Shown: positions 1-8,629 of the stretch, piece by piece
Numbering within the stretch: position 1 is the stretch's first letter
Layout: each line of letters opens with the position of its first letter
Assembly: GCA_030447945.1 (NCBI GenBank)
Contig: JAUJNV010000014.1
Span: 1,546 to 36,795, forward strand
Direction of reading: 5' to 3'
DNA from: Fimbriimonas sp.
Lineage (GTDB): Bacteria > Armatimonadota > Fimbriimonadia > Fimbriimonadales > Fimbriimonadaceae
Length of the DNA stretch: 35,250 nt
Made by a program: the position numbers and the translations under genes
The notes under the pieces: generated by a model
What the model saw: the letters and a program-made list of their open reading frames with translations, nothing else
Told to the model about the DNA's origin: nothing
Databases searched by the model: none

Positions 1-453
1 ACGTCCCACTGCACGTGCTCGACGACCCGGTAGCCCCGGCGCTCGTAGAGGGCGATGAGGTGGTGGGCGCCCTCCGACGTGTCGAGCGCGATCTCGGCAG
101 CTCCGGTCTCCCTCGCCCGCCCCTCGACTTTGTCCAGGAGAGCCGCTCCGATGCCTCGGCGCTGGGCGGAGGGGTCGACGGCGAACTGATGAAAGCTGGC
201 CACGTCGCGCCGGTCGTACCAGGCGCAGCCGCAGGTGTCATGGGCATCGTGGAAGACGACGGTGCCGACCAGGCGGCCGTCCTCCTCCGCCAAGTAGCAC
301 TCGCCCCATGCGATCCTCTCGGCCGTGACGTCGGGCGTCTGGTGGGTGGCGACATAGCGGAAGCCCATATCGGCCAACTCCCGGTAGGCGCGGCGGAGGA
401 GAAGCGTCAGCTCCTCCAGCGAGTCTCGTTCGTCCAAGCGGCGGATGGTCATG
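1..453 (-). CDS. GNAT-family N-acetyltransferase (3' end cut by window edge)
   Basis: This is a GNAT-fold acetyltransferase, which moves an acetyl group from acetyl-CoA to an amine; the substrate cannot be told. It reads on the minus strand from an ATG at 453 to the window edge, 151 residues without a stop. The acetyl-CoA pyrophosphate-binding motif A is clear at residues 91-106 (AVDPSAQRRGIGAALL), followed by the usual C-terminal strand motif LYERRGYRVVEH at residues 135-146. An AAGGTGG box lies about 6 bases before the ATG. It begins 24 bases after the stop of the small gene at 477-848 and is probably transcribed with it. The end of the protein is outside the window. Confidence 0.85.
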
Positions 454-476
454 GCCGCCACCTTGGTAGAGGTTCT

Positions 477-848
477 CTAGTCGTCCAGCCGGTCCGCCTC
501 GCGCAGCAGGCGCTCGAAGGCGGTGAGGCTGAACGAGCCCTCGATGTCCCCTTCGCAGACCACCTCGATCCGTCCCTCGACGACCTCCAGCCGCAGACCC
601 CTCGCCATGTAACGGCCCGTGTGCCGCAGGGCCCAGGCTTCGTCACGGGGCAAGGGAGCCGTGAGCAGCACTTCGCCGTCCGAATCGACCACCGAGAGCA
701 CGTAATCGGCGTCATCGTCGTGCCGTGCCCGCAGCGCCCGACCCCCCGCCAAGGGCAGGCAGTCCGGGCGGAGATACGGCGGCAGTCCCTCAGTGGGCGG
801 CGGTCCAGTCACAACTTGCCAAACGCGCAAGTACGCCGCGTGTTCCAC
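477..848 (-). CDS. Hypothetical protein, 123 aa, upstream partner of the acetyltransferase
   Basis: I do not recognise this family. The protein is soluble and acidic, with no signal peptide or membrane segment. Its second half reads like a small alpha/beta domain (ADYVLSVVDSDGEVLLTA, then LRLEVVEGRIEVVCEGD) and it ends in a charged helix. The start is a GTG at 848 with no good ribosome-binding site, so the true start is uncertain. It lies 24 bases upstream of the acetyltransferase on the same strand, suggesting a two-gene operon, and just downstream of the heptamer hairpin at 885-937. Amino-acid composition looks natural, but no function can be assigned. Confidence 0.55.
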   Translation of the reverse strand: MEHAAYLRVWQVVTGPPPTEGLPPYLRPDCLPLAGGRALRARHDDDADYVLSVVDSDGEVLLTAPLPRDEAWALRHTGRYMARGLRLEVVEGRIEVVCEGDIEGSFSLTAFERLLREADRLDD

Positions 849-884
849 GTAGTACGAGAAATCCGGGACTTTTGCGGGCTTCCG

Positions 885-937
885 GGTTGAAGGTTACAGG
901 TTGCAATCCTTCAACCTGCAACCTGTAACCTTCAACC
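885..937. repeat. Heptamer-unit hairpin E1 (GGTTNNA units)
   Basis: Three G-rich heptamers (GGTTGAA, GGTTACA, GGTTGCA) at 885-905 are followed by a 4-base spacer and four C-rich heptamers at 910-937. The right arm read in reverse complement gives GGTTGAA, GGTTACA, GGTTGCA, GGTTGAA, so the left arm pairs perfectly with the outer three units over 21 bp. It sits between the end of the M60 peptidase gene and the small gene at 477-848 and could act as a terminator, but it has no T-run. It belongs to the same architectural class as the elements at 3316, 9181, 25032, 25952, 27080 and 28413. Confidence 0.9.
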
Positions 938-948
938 GTAGTAACCGG

Positions 949-2181
949 TCACAGCCCAGACTCGCGCCGCGCCGCGGCGATGCTATCCGGGGTTACGGGC
1001 ATGCGCCATCTTTGGAATGCGGGCATGAGATCGACGCCGATCTCCTTCGAGAGGATCGCGGCGATGAGGTTGATCTTTCCCTCCGAAGTCTCGGGCGGCT
1101 TCTTGCCCGCGGCCGCGAGACGGGGGTAGGTGCGGTACCAAGCCTTGAACGGCGCCCAGCCGTAGACCCGCTGGAGGCGCTGGAAGAACGAGTGCATCTC
1201 GTCGCTGGACAGCGTCTCCCAACCCCGCGCGGGGTCGGCAAGGTACTGGTCGCCCAGCATGAGGAAGAAGGACTCCACGAACTGCGGGCCCGTCTTCCGC
1301 TCCTCCGCGTGCCGCGCCGGGTAGGCCGCGCCGCCGAATTTGCTCCAGCGGACGCGGAACGTCTGGTCCGGGATGGTCTCGAAGGCGTAGGCGAGCTTGA
1401 AGTTCGCCTGCCACTCGGCGGCCGGCCCGTTCCAGATGTACCAGGGGCCATGGACGTCGAAGTTGTGCCCCACCTCGTGGACCCAGCCGAACGGCATCAG
1501 CCCCTGGTCGATGTCCGCTAGCTGGTCCCCCACGAACTTCGTGTTCATCACGACCGGGTTGCCCGCGTAGGCCCACCACGGATGCTCGGGCGCCTCGCGG
1601 ATGACCATCAGCTTCCCCTCGTAGGGGTGGTAGCCCGTGAGGTCGATCATCGCCTGGTACGACTGGTCCAGCCACCGCAGGGCCGCCTTCTGATTCTTCC
1701 AGGTGGCAAACCTCCCCTCCATCAGCTCCAGCCCGAGCGTCTTGCCCCGGATCATCTTCAGCCGCCCCTTCAGCCGCGCCTCCGGAATCCGGATCTCGAA
1801 CGGCTCGTCGGACGTCCGGCCGCCTTGGACGACGGTGAAGGTGCCCCGCATGATCGGCGCGTCCGGACTCGCCGCCGCGGCGACCTCCGGCGGCAGGTAG
1901 CCGATCTCGTCCTTGACCGTCTCCTTGCCCTTGGTCACCGTGAGGTCCAGCGCCCCGCCCCAGGGCTGCCCGACGGGCTGCCCCTTGGCGATCCACCGGA
2001 CGGCCCAGCGTGTGATCTTCGCGGGCTCGTCCGAGCCGTTGCGAAAGGTGAACCGATACGAGCCCCACCCTCCAGCCATCCACCCCGCCGCGATCCGCGA
2101 CTCGGCAAGCACGGACACCTGGCTCTGAGGAATCGCCGTGAGGAACAGGGAGAGAAAGGCGACGCCTAGACGGGTCTGCAT
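949..2181 (-). CDS. Secreted M60-like zinc metallopeptidase
   Basis: The 410-residue protein starts with a signal peptide (about residues 1-26, hydrophobic core VAFLSLFLTAI), so it should be exported. A zinc-binding HExxH motif is present as GWVHEVGHNFD, with histidines at 235 and 239, the catalytic glutamate at 236 and a further acidic ligand candidate at E256 or E268. The stretch before it (WWAYAGNPVVMNTKF) and the GPWYIWNG segment after it fit the M60/enhancin-type peptidases, whose characterised members act on mucin-like glycoproteins. The region before the catalytic domain (about 30-130) looks like a beta-sandwich. The start codon at 2181 is an ATG. No partner gene is adjacent; the biotin carboxylase gene upstream is separated by a 62-bp inverted repeat. 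Substrate specificity is unknown. Confidence 0.8.
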   Translation of the reverse strand: MQTRLGVAFLSLFLTAIPQSQVSVLAESRIAAGWMAGGWGSYRFTFRNGSDEPAKITRWAVRWIAKGQPVGQPWGGALDLTVTKGKETVKDEIGYLPPEVAAAASPDAPIMRGTFTVVQGGRTSDEPFEIRIPEARLKGRLKMIRGKTLGLELMEGRFATWKNQKAALRWLDQSYQAMIDLTGYHPYEGKLMVIREAPEHPWWAYAGNPVVMNTKFVGDQLADIDQGLMPFGWVHEVGHNFDVHGPWYIWNGPAAEWQANFKLAYAFETIPDQTFRVRWSKFGGAAYPARHAEERKTGPQFVESFFLMLGDQYLADPARGWETLSSDEMHSFFQRLQRVYGWAPFKAWYRTYPRLAAAGKKPPETSEGKINLIAAILSKEIGVDLMPAFQRWRMPVTPDSIAAARRESGL

Positions 2182-2256
2182 AGCCCAGTTTGGCCGAAGG
2201 CTCGGCTATGTGCGAACTTGTGCCGCCCTGCGCCCCCCCCTGCGATGGCAGAGAAC

Positions 2257-2552
2257 CTCCGGACCCCCTCGCCTTTTGCGAAGCAAAGGGAGAGGGGGCA
2301 GGGGGTGAGGGTTCCGGGCAGTCCCAACAATCGGTGAGTTTCACCCCAAGGCGCTAAGCCCTCCCCACCCTTTGCGCCTCGCCTACATCGGCTCCCCACA
2401 CGAGGCGCGACGAAGGATGAACCGCTGCGCCTTTGCGAGAAACTCCGGGAAGCCCCTGCTTCCTTCCAGGCTCGGTCGCAGCAGCTACATCCCGGAACCC
2501 TCACCCCCTGCCCCCTCTCCCTTTGCTTCGCAAAAGGCGAGGGGGTCCGGAG
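2257..2552. repeat. Perfect 62-bp inverted repeat flanking 172 bp
   Basis: Bases 2257-2318 and 2491-2552 are exact reverse complements over 62 bp, and the match continues with one mismatch for a few more bases outward. Each arm also folds on itself, because CCCCCTCGCC and its partner GGGAGAGGGGG flank a TTTTGCGAAGCAAA core. The 172-bp interior (2319-2490) holds no convincing gene; it contains degenerate direct copies of a TTTGCGCCT-type word. The right arm begins 15 bases past the stop of the biotin carboxylase gene and the left arm ends 76 bases before the M60 start. It looks like a pair of inserted palindromic elements in opposite orientation. Confidence 0.9.
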
Positions 2553-2567
2553 ATTCTCCTCCGGTCC

Positions 2568-4124
2568 CTACGCCCGCGCGTTGCGGAAGCCGTCGGCCGT
2601 GCCCCAAGCGCCTGTCGGCGCGGCGCTCGCCGCCGCCTCTCCCCTCGCCTCGCCCGCATAGGCGAAAAGCGACGCCAGCTCCGCCGGGGGCGCGCCCGGG
2701 GTCCAGTCGGCGAACTCCCGCCCGAGAAAGCCGGTGTCGATGTTCCCGGCGCGGAAGGAGGGGTGGTCGAGCACGTCGAGGAGGTACGCGACGTTCGTTT
2801 TCACGCCCAGAACGTGGAAGTCCATCAGGGCGGCGCGCAGGCGTTCGATGGCGGCCTCCCTCGTCTCCGCGTGCGCGATCACTTTGGCGAGCAAGGAGTC
2901 GTAGTAGCGCGACACCTCGCCGCCGGGTCCGAAGCCGGAGTCGACGCGGACGCCCGGGGCCTTCGGCTCGGCCCACGCGAGGATGCGTCCGATCGACGGG
3001 AGGAATCCCTTACCCGGATCCTCGGCGACGATCCGCGCCTCGATAGCGTGCCCCTTCAGCGCCGCCCGGTCCCCTTCCATCAGCGCGGGCGAGAGGTCCA
3101 GCCGCTCGCCGGCGGCGATCCGGAGCTGCCACTGAACGAGGTCGATACCCGTGACCATCTCCGTTACCGGATGCTCCACCTGAAGCCGCGCATTGACCTC
3201 CAGGAAGTAGAACTCGCCCGAAGCCTCGTCCACCATGAACTCCGCCGTCCCCGCGCCCACGTACCCCGCCTCCCGGGCGAGAGATTCCGGGCGGCGTCGC
3301 GCATGGCGGGCCAGAGGGCGTTGGGCGCTGGGCGTTGGGCGTTAGGGGAACCGCTCTCCTCAACGCCCAACGTTCTAACGCCCAACGCCTCCTCAACGGC
3401 GCCTCCTCCACGATCTTCTGATGCTGTCGCTGGAGCGAGCATTCGCGCTCGAAGAGGGGGCGACGTTGCCGTGGGCGTCGGCGAGAAGCTGAACCTCGAC
3501 GTGGCGGGGGCGCCCGACGAGCTTCTCCACCAGCATCGAGCCGTCCCCGAACGCCTTCAGTGCCTCCTCCGACGCGAGCTCTAGCTCGCTCATGAATCGC
3601 GCGGGCTCCCAAACCGCCCGCATGCCCCGCCCGCCGCCCCCGGCGGAGGCCTTGAGCATCACCGGGTAGCCGATCCCCTCCGCCGCCGCCTGCAGCTCTT
3701 CGGCGGTGGCCCCCTTCTCGAAGTGCCCCGGCACGATCGGCACGCCCACCCGCACCGCCAGCGCCTTGGCCTCCGACTTCCCCCCAGCAGCCGCATCGCG
3801 GACGCAGGCGGGCCGACGAAGACGATGCCCGCGGCCTCGCACGCCTCCGCGAACTCGGCCCGCTCGCTGAGGAACCCGTACCCCGGATGGACCGCGTCCC
3901 GCTCCCGTCGCCCGCGCCGCGTCCAGGATCTTCCCCGCATCGAGGTAGCTCGCCGAGGGTTCGGGCGGGCCGATGGCGACCGCCTCGTCGGCCAGCGCGA
4001 CGTGCGCCGCGCCCGCGTCGGCGTCGCTGTAGACGGCGACGGTGCGGATGCCCATCTCGCGCGCCGCGCGGATCACGCGCACGGCGATCTCGCCCCGGTT
4101 CGCCACGAGCAGCTTGCGGATCAT
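2568..4124 (-). pseudogene. Acyl-CoA carboxylase biotin carboxylase subunit, frameshifted and carrying an inserted repeat
   Basis: Biotin carboxylases use ATP and bicarbonate to carboxylate biotin for acetyl-, propionyl- or methylcrotonyl-CoA carboxylase. The N-terminus (MIRKLLVANRGEIAVRV), the [14 protein letters not shown] motif, the glycine-rich loop SAGGGGRGM, FERECSLQRQHQKIVEEAP and FLEVNARLQVEHPVTEM are all present, but in different frames. Shifts occur near 3910, 3785, 3457 (one C missing from a C run) and 3280. Between EEAP and LWPAM an 80-base heptamer hairpin (3316-3389) has been inserted. The C-terminus ends at GTADGFRNARA just before a 62-bp repeat arm, with no biotin-attachment (AMKM) domain. 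The ATG at 4124 overlaps the hydratase stop (ATGA), implying coupled translation. With a methylglutaconyl-type hydratase beside it, a methylcrotonyl-CoA carboxylase alpha subunit is the best guess. Some shifts may be sequencing errors. Confidence 0.8.
3316..3389. repeat. Heptamer-unit hairpin E2 inside the biotin carboxylase gene
   Basis: Four in-register heptamers GGGCGTT, GGGCGCT, GGGCGTT, GGGCGTT (3316-3343) are followed by an 18-base loop and C-rich units AACGCCC, AACGTTCT, AACGCCC, AACGCC (3362-3389). The arms pair into a long hairpin. It lies between codons for EEAP and LWPAM of the biotin carboxylase, at a position where the family has a short surface segment. The inserted stretch has no stop in the entering frame and would be in frame with the downstream part if one base were added. 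A 9-base direct repeat GAGGAGGCG (minus-strand reading) is seen at the upstream junction. Confidence 0.88.
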
Positions 4125-4867
4125 CGTTCGACCACGAAACTTGCCTTCCTCTTCTCTAGAAACGCCGCCACCCCTTCTTTCCCTCGTCCCCCCGCCCGGA
4201 CGGAGGCGAGACGCCGCGCGGCGTCCTCCAGGCTCGCCGGTGGCGCCTGCGCCAGGCGCTTGGCCGCCGCCACCGCCTCGGGGCCGACCGAGAGCGCCGC
4301 GCGCACCTTCTTCTCCACCGCGCGATCCAGCCCGTCGAGCCCGCTCACCTCGTGCACCAGACCGATCCTCAGGGCACGTTGGGCGTCGAACGCCTCACCG
4401 GTCGAGAAGAGCGCCCGCGCTTGCCCGGCGCCGATCTTGGGCACCACGAACACAGAGATCGTCGCCGGGATGAGTCCCAGGCGCACCTCGCTGAACGCGA
4501 ACGTCGCCCTCTTCCGCCACCGCCACGTCGGCCGCCGCGACCAGCCCGCACCCGCCCCCGAACGCCGCCCCGCGGACGCGGGCCACGACGAGCGCCGGGC
4601 ACTGGACGATGCTCTCGAAAAGCCGCGCGAGGCGCAAGGCGTCCTCGTAGTTCTGCTCCTCGTATAGCGCGCCGCGCGGCGCATCCAGTTCAGATCGCCC
4701 CCCGCGCAAAACGCCTCCCTCGCCCGTCAGCACCACCGCCCGCGCCTCTTGCGCGGGACCCGCGAAAGCGTCGGCGAGCGCCTCAATGAGCCGATCGTCC
4801 AGCGCATTGCCTCGGGCCGATCCAGCGTAAGCCGCAGAACCGGACCGTCAGCTTCCACCCTGAGCAT
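4121..4867 (-). CDS. Enoyl-CoA hydratase/isomerase family protein, methylglutaconyl-CoA hydratase-like (frameshifted)
   Basis: Crotonase-fold enzymes hydrate or isomerise acyl-CoA intermediates. From the ATG at 4867 the product reads LRLTLDRPEA, then after a shift NALDDRLIEALADAFAG, then VVLTGEGGV, DLNWMRRA, and in another frame YEEQNYEDALRLARLFESI and the oxyanion-hole segment GAAFGGGCGLVAAADVAVA. A last shift near 4500 leads to FSEVRLGLIPATISVFVVPK and the normal C-terminus. DLNWMRR and SEVRLGLIPA resemble methylglutaconyl-CoA hydratase (LiuC) of leucine breakdown more than general FadB-type hydratases. Total length (747 bases, 248 codons plus stop) is normal because the indels cancel. It precedes and overlaps the biotin carboxylase gene by ATGA. 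The four or so shifts suggest poor consensus or decay. Confidence 0.75.
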
Positions 4868-5455
4868 GTGGCGGAGTATGGCACGGCGCATCCGCTGTGT
4901 CTGAGAGCGACCACCTAGAGACCGGGCCTGCCTCTGCCCACATGATCTTCGGAGGCTACGCCCGTAGGGCGTGTAGTCGTCGCGCCCGGCGACGCCTGGG
5001 CATTACGTAGGCACGACCCGACGTGCGAAGCAGCACCGGATACTCCGCAGAAGGTGGCATGCCGGGAAAGGCGTTCGCGTCGCCGGGCGCGACGACTACA
5101 CGCCCTGCGGCGCAATCTCCGAAGTGGATACGGAGAGAGCCACCGCGCATATTAAGTTCCCATGCGGCACTAGCTCGTGTTCAAGCAGCGGGAGGAGGTG
5201 CCGCACTACGACACAGTCTGAAGTAGTCTACTGAAGGAAACGAAAGCCTTCAGAACGGGGTCCTCGAACCGCAGAGGCAGGGGCCCCGGTGGAGAAAAAG
5301 GCAACAACATAGCGCCACTGAAGTGAAAGCGGCGTACGTACCGAAAAAGTCACGCTACAGTAGGAGGTCAGCGAAGACGTCCGCCGGGAGCGCAGATGCC
5401 CACGCCGCAGGCTCTGTCGACCGTGAACCGGCGGCGCGTCAGGGCTTTGGGCTAG
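4868..5455. other. Intergenic region with a REP-like pair and no clear gene
   Basis: Apart from the inverted palindrome pair at 4947-5124, this 588-base stretch shows no supported gene. A short stem (CTGAAGG / CCTTCAG around 5232-5256) and a GGGGTCC / GGGGCCCC stem near 5257-5292 can be drawn. I could not match it to a known riboswitch or small RNA. Short open frames here lack conserved motifs. Confidence 0.5.
4947..5124. repeat. REP-like palindromes as an inverted pair (family B, copy 1)
   Basis: The left arm at 4947-4993 and the right arm at 5078-5124 are imperfect inverted copies. Each contains CTACGCCC-loop-GGGCGTGTAG followed by GTAGT and a second stem CGTCGC-GCCCG-GCGACG. A GTAG tetranucleotide in front of an imperfect palindrome is the hallmark of REP sequences, and the paired inverted layout is that of a REPIN. 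The same family recurs at 29880-30450. It lies upstream of the divergently placed hydratase start (4867) and the plus-strand genes. Confidence 0.8.
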
Positions 5456-5515
5456 ATCGGCTGCCCCACGGCGCGCCTTGGCACCAACAGCACGCCGGGG
5501 AAGACGCCAAGTTCT

Positions 5516-5941
5516 GTGAACCCGTTAGTAAATCATAACTACAAGTTCGTGTTCCTGAACCAGTGTGGGACTGCCGGACAGCATGAAGCCGATGAATCGC
5601 CTGAGGACGGCTTCACTCCTTCAACTTTTATGACACGAGGGGTGAAAATGACTTGGCGGAACATCTTCCATGTAGACACTTGCGGACTTTTCGAGGGTGC
5701 GTTCGTGGCGTGGAACGGATTTGTGTACTTCCCTGGTCCCACAAGCGTGAACTGGGCTTTCGACTATTGGCGGAAGCGATTTTGGGATGCTCTCGCGGAC
5801 AACACCTCAGTAAGCGGGTTTATGACTCTTGCTGACCTGCGGCTTCCGTCTTGGGCACAGCACCCCAACCCCCGCTCGTCCAGCCCTGTCTTCCAGAAGC
5901 CCAAGAGGGTCCAGGAAGGGGATTTCGGGCCCGGTTGGTGA
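5516..5941 (+). CDS. Hypothetical protein fragment
   Basis: I do not recognise the family with certainty. The 141-residue frame (GTG start at 5516; the frame is open back to 5456) reads like genuine protein: YKFVFLNQCGTAG, then CGLFEGAFVAWNGFVYFPG and FDYWRKRFWDALADNTSVSGFMTLADL. The order 'F-L-N-x-C-x-T-A, A-F-V-x-W, W-x-x-x-F-W-x-A-L' recalls C-terminal parts of caspase/CHAT-like or gingipain-like alpha/beta domains, in which a cysteine follows a hydrophobic strand; this is only a guess. Base composition is less GC-rich than the neighbours. No upstream catalytic histidine is visible, so the N-terminal part may have been lost. Confidence 0.45.
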   Translation: MNPLVNHNYKFVFLNQCGTAGQHEADESPEDGFTPSTFMTRGVKMTWRNIFHVDTCGLFEGAFVAWNGFVYFPGPTSVNWAFDYWRKRFWDALADNTSVSGFMTLADLRLPSWAQHPNPRSSSPVFQKPKRVQEGDFGPGW

Positions 5942-5992
5942 CGAATATGAGGTGCCTGATCCGGGCCTTGATGTGTTGGCTGCCCCTCGGGT

Positions 5993-6446
5993 GTGGGAAA
6001 AGCCCCTGTAGTCCCTGACCGGCCCGTGCGGCCGGGGTGGGTGGCGAACAGAGGTGTCCGCCAACGCGTAGCCTCGTTCCAGACCGGTGACGTGGAGTTC
6101 GTGCGCCTCGTATTCGAGAAGTCCATGGGCCTCTGGCCGGATCCGTTGCCGGGCCCCGTGCCCGACGCCGTCATCCGCGACCCAAGGAGAATCGCCGAGA
6201 TGCGCGGGGCCTTTCTGCAGTCCGAGCGCAAGTGGTGGCCGCACGGGGCGGGTTCCGAGCCCGACCCTGCGAGGGAGTGGATCACCGACGACTCTCGAGT
6301 TCCACCTGAGGAACGGCGAGAAATTGACCTTTCGGATTATGCCACCGGACTACGTGATTCGGTACCAATGGGGCGCGGAGGTCGCGCGTCTGCACGCTAA
6401 TTACTACCGCGAGGTGTTTCTCGTAAAGGTAAAGCTCCGTCGGTGA
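5993..6446 (+). pseudogene. Hypothetical protein, frameshifted near 6285
   Basis: The first part, in the frame starting near 5993, gives a natural sequence from about VASFQTGDVEFVRLVFEK through PDAVIRDPRRIAEMRGAFL. After about 6285 the sensible reading moves to another frame, giving LEFHLRNGEKLTFRIMPP and a C-terminus LHANYYREVFLVKVKLRR that stops at 6446. The two halves together would make a protein of about 140 residues, soluble, with no signal peptide. I cannot name it. The start is uncertain because the first 25 codons look non-coding. One indel explains the broken frame. Confidence 0.45.
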
Positions 6447-6746
6447 TGCGTCAGAACCCTCTACCGGTCGCCCCAGCGTCCGACGCCCCACTCGACCTTA
6501 AATAGCCCGACGACGGGAGGACGAGGCGGGCGTCTGGTCTGCCCCCGATGGTGAAGACGTTTGAAGTAGAGACCTCCGAGCATGGACCCCGTCAGCCGCG
6601 AAGGTCCGGAACAGAGGCACCGGCATGTGGGAGCCTTGGCCCGAAACCTCTTTTCAGCCGACGAAGCCTCCCGCTCAGCAGACCAGCCGTAATGGAGAAA
6701 GGTGGATCGACATCCGACACTAGCGGCAACCAAGAGGTGGTTATAG
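6447..6746. other. Gene-free interval before the beta-propeller gene
   Basis: Nothing supported was found in these 300 bases apart from the ribosome-binding site of the following gene (AAGAGGTGG at 6732-6740). Open frames on both strands are rich in R, P and S and look like shadows. Confidence 0.4.
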
Positions 6747-7978
6747 ATGATCCCGTGGATAGTTCTCGGTTTCGCTTTCGGAGGGCCTGCCGCCGGAGCG
6801 CAGGCATCTGCTCGAGCCCAAGGGGATCAAGCGGATCGCCCGCTCCTCATCGTGGCCCGCCGGTGGACGGTTTCCCCGGAAGGCGGACCCTTCGAGTTGC
6901 GAGCCTACTCGTTAGCCCGTACGGGAGCGCCGCGGCTTCTCCGGCGTGCGGTGCGGAAGGATCTCCGGCACGTTCTCGACAACAGCCCCGGCGTCCTTGC
7001 CGTGTCCCCCGACGGCCGGTGGGCCGCCTTCGATGCGTTCCGGGGCGGGAAGAGCGCCTTGTTGCTCTGGAACGTCCGCGCCGGCGGCGTCACTCGCGTC
7101 GCCGGCGCGGAGCGCCTCGCCGCGGTGCGGTGGTCTCCCGACTCGGAGCGCCTCCTGATGCTTCGGGGTGTATCGTCCGAGGAGCGGAGCCGAGCCTCGA
7201 CTCGTGGTCGCCCTTCCGGCACCCGATACGCCGAAGTGGTCGACCGATCGACGCGGGCAAGCTCCTCCTGCGCGTGACGGACGTCATGGGCGCAGAGTGG
7301 GCGAACGCGGGTAGCGTCGTCCACTGGAGGCTAGGCTCAGAAAGCTTCGCCCCTGACGGTTCCGTGGTCTTTAGCCTTAATCGCCGTACGCGGCATCTCG
7401 TTGGCTCGGTTCGCGTGGAGGCTAGATCGAAGGGCGTCCGGCAACAGGCAAGAAGCAGCTTAGCTGCAAATGCCCAACGGAGACTTAGCACGTTACTGAA
7501 CGTCTACGCGGAAACAACCCGCCATCCACTAGGCGACATCTTCGGCATCGCGAACAACCAATTTGAGACGAGCTACAGGTTTAGCCCGGATCTAAGGACG
7601 ATGTTCGTGCTCCACCACTCGGAGGTGTCCGGCGCCGAGGAGATGTGACGGAACCCGAACGCCGTTCCGGAGGACGTTCGGGACTTTCTGGGCACCTACC
7701 CGAGGGACGCGCTGTTCAAGGTAGGCGGCGGAGTTGCCTTCCTTCCCCGTCCCCAGCGCGAGGAGCATTGGGGCGTTGAGTGGTCCAAGGACGGTCGCAG
7801 GCTCTACTTCCTTGGCGAAGCGTTCTACGCGCATCGGATTCCTAGGCTAGAACCCGCGTCTGGCGTGTACCTCACGCAGCTCGATGGGGCCACCAGGCAA
7901 GGCGGGTGGCGCCGCCTCGACCCACCGCTGCAGGGGCTGGATCTGAACTCGTGGCGCCTCGCTCTACGCCCACCGTAG
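6747..7978 (+). CDS. Secreted WD40/TolB-like beta-propeller protein (frameshifted)
   Basis: The gene starts with ATG at 6747 behind a good AAGAGGTGG box. Residues 1-20 (IPWIVLGFAFGGPAAGAQAS) look like a signal peptide. The body contains propeller-blade signatures: VLAVSPDGRWAAFDAF, LLLWNVRAGGVTRV, LAAVRWSPDSERLLML, later ESFAPDGSVVFSLNR, ETSYRFSPDLRTMFVLHH and VEWSKDGRRLYFLGE. These sit in three frames; shifts are near 7190-7230 and near 7645. The stop is TAG at 7976-7978, giving about 410 residues. TolB-like and WD40-like propellers bind proteins or ligands; no enzyme function is implied. Blade repeats of the type S-P-D-G-R support the call. The shifts may be consensus errors. Confidence 0.65.
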
Positions 7979-8160
7979 GCGGTCTCCGGGGCCGGAGTGG
8001 GGATTGAAAGTTGCGCCATCTTAGCGACTCAATCGGACGTTGTAGAGACCGACAACTCGGACAGCGGGGCTGGCTTCAGGATCGAGTGATAGGCCCGCCC
8101 GTTCGGCAAGGGAGGTTCGCCTCCGCTCCCGGTGGTTGCCGTCGCGGTAGTCTCCTCGCG

Positions 8161-8626
8161 GTGAACGCGTCGAGCATCGAAACCGCTCCCTTTCGGGTGG
8201 GCCGCACGGAGCTCGCGCTGCTCGCGGCGCAGACCTACTTGCGCTGGTTCTGGTGGGTGATCCTGCCGCCCCTGATCGTCGGCCTCGTGCTCCTCTTCGT
8301 CGGGGGGACCCCGTTCATGCGTATGCTCGGGGCGTTCTTCCTGGCGTGGCCGCTGACGGTCGTCGGACGGGCGTTCCTCTTGACCAGTCCGCTCGCCAAG
8401 CGAATGATGCGGCCGACGCGCATGACCTCGGACGGAACCGAGATACTCTTCATGCGGAAGGCGGAAGGGGGGAAGGGTCGCGGTCGACGCCGTGCGGCGG
8501 CTACGACGACGGGGTAGGTTTTATGTGTTGGAGACGCGGCGCTTCGGCTTCGCCGTCGTGCCGGCCGACGCCTTCCGGAGCGAGGAGGACCGCGGGGCCT
8601 TTGAGGCGACCTTCCAGAGGAGTTAG
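8161..8626 (+). CDS. Small membrane protein with YcxB-like C-terminal domain (frameshifted)
   Basis: A GTG at 8161 begins NASSIETAPFRVGRTELALL, followed by two membrane helices (WFWWVILPPLIVGLVLLFVG and MLGAFFLAWPLTVVGRAFLL). After TSDGTEILFMRKAEGG the frame slips at a G run near 8466-8475. The continuation RFYVLETRRFGFAVVPADAF and SEEDRGAFEATFQRS ends at TAG 8624-8626. That ending matches the YcxB-type pattern, in which a cytoplasmic beta-domain follows two transmembrane helices. The next gene starts 3 bases after the stop and has the same architecture, so they form a pair of paralogous membrane proteins. Function of the family is unknown. Confidence 0.6.
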
Positions 8627-8629
8627 GCG

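Noticed and set aside
4868..5455. Possible riboswitch or structured RNA upstream of the plus-strand genes
   Set aside because: Several stems can be drawn, but none matches the cores of the cobalamin, c-di-GMP, or RNase P RNA patterns I compared by eye.
6548..7648. 366-codon plus-strand frame as one protein
   Set aside because: Only its last third matches propeller blades; the first two thirds are a shadow of the real frame that starts at 6747, showing a frameshift rather than a separate gene.
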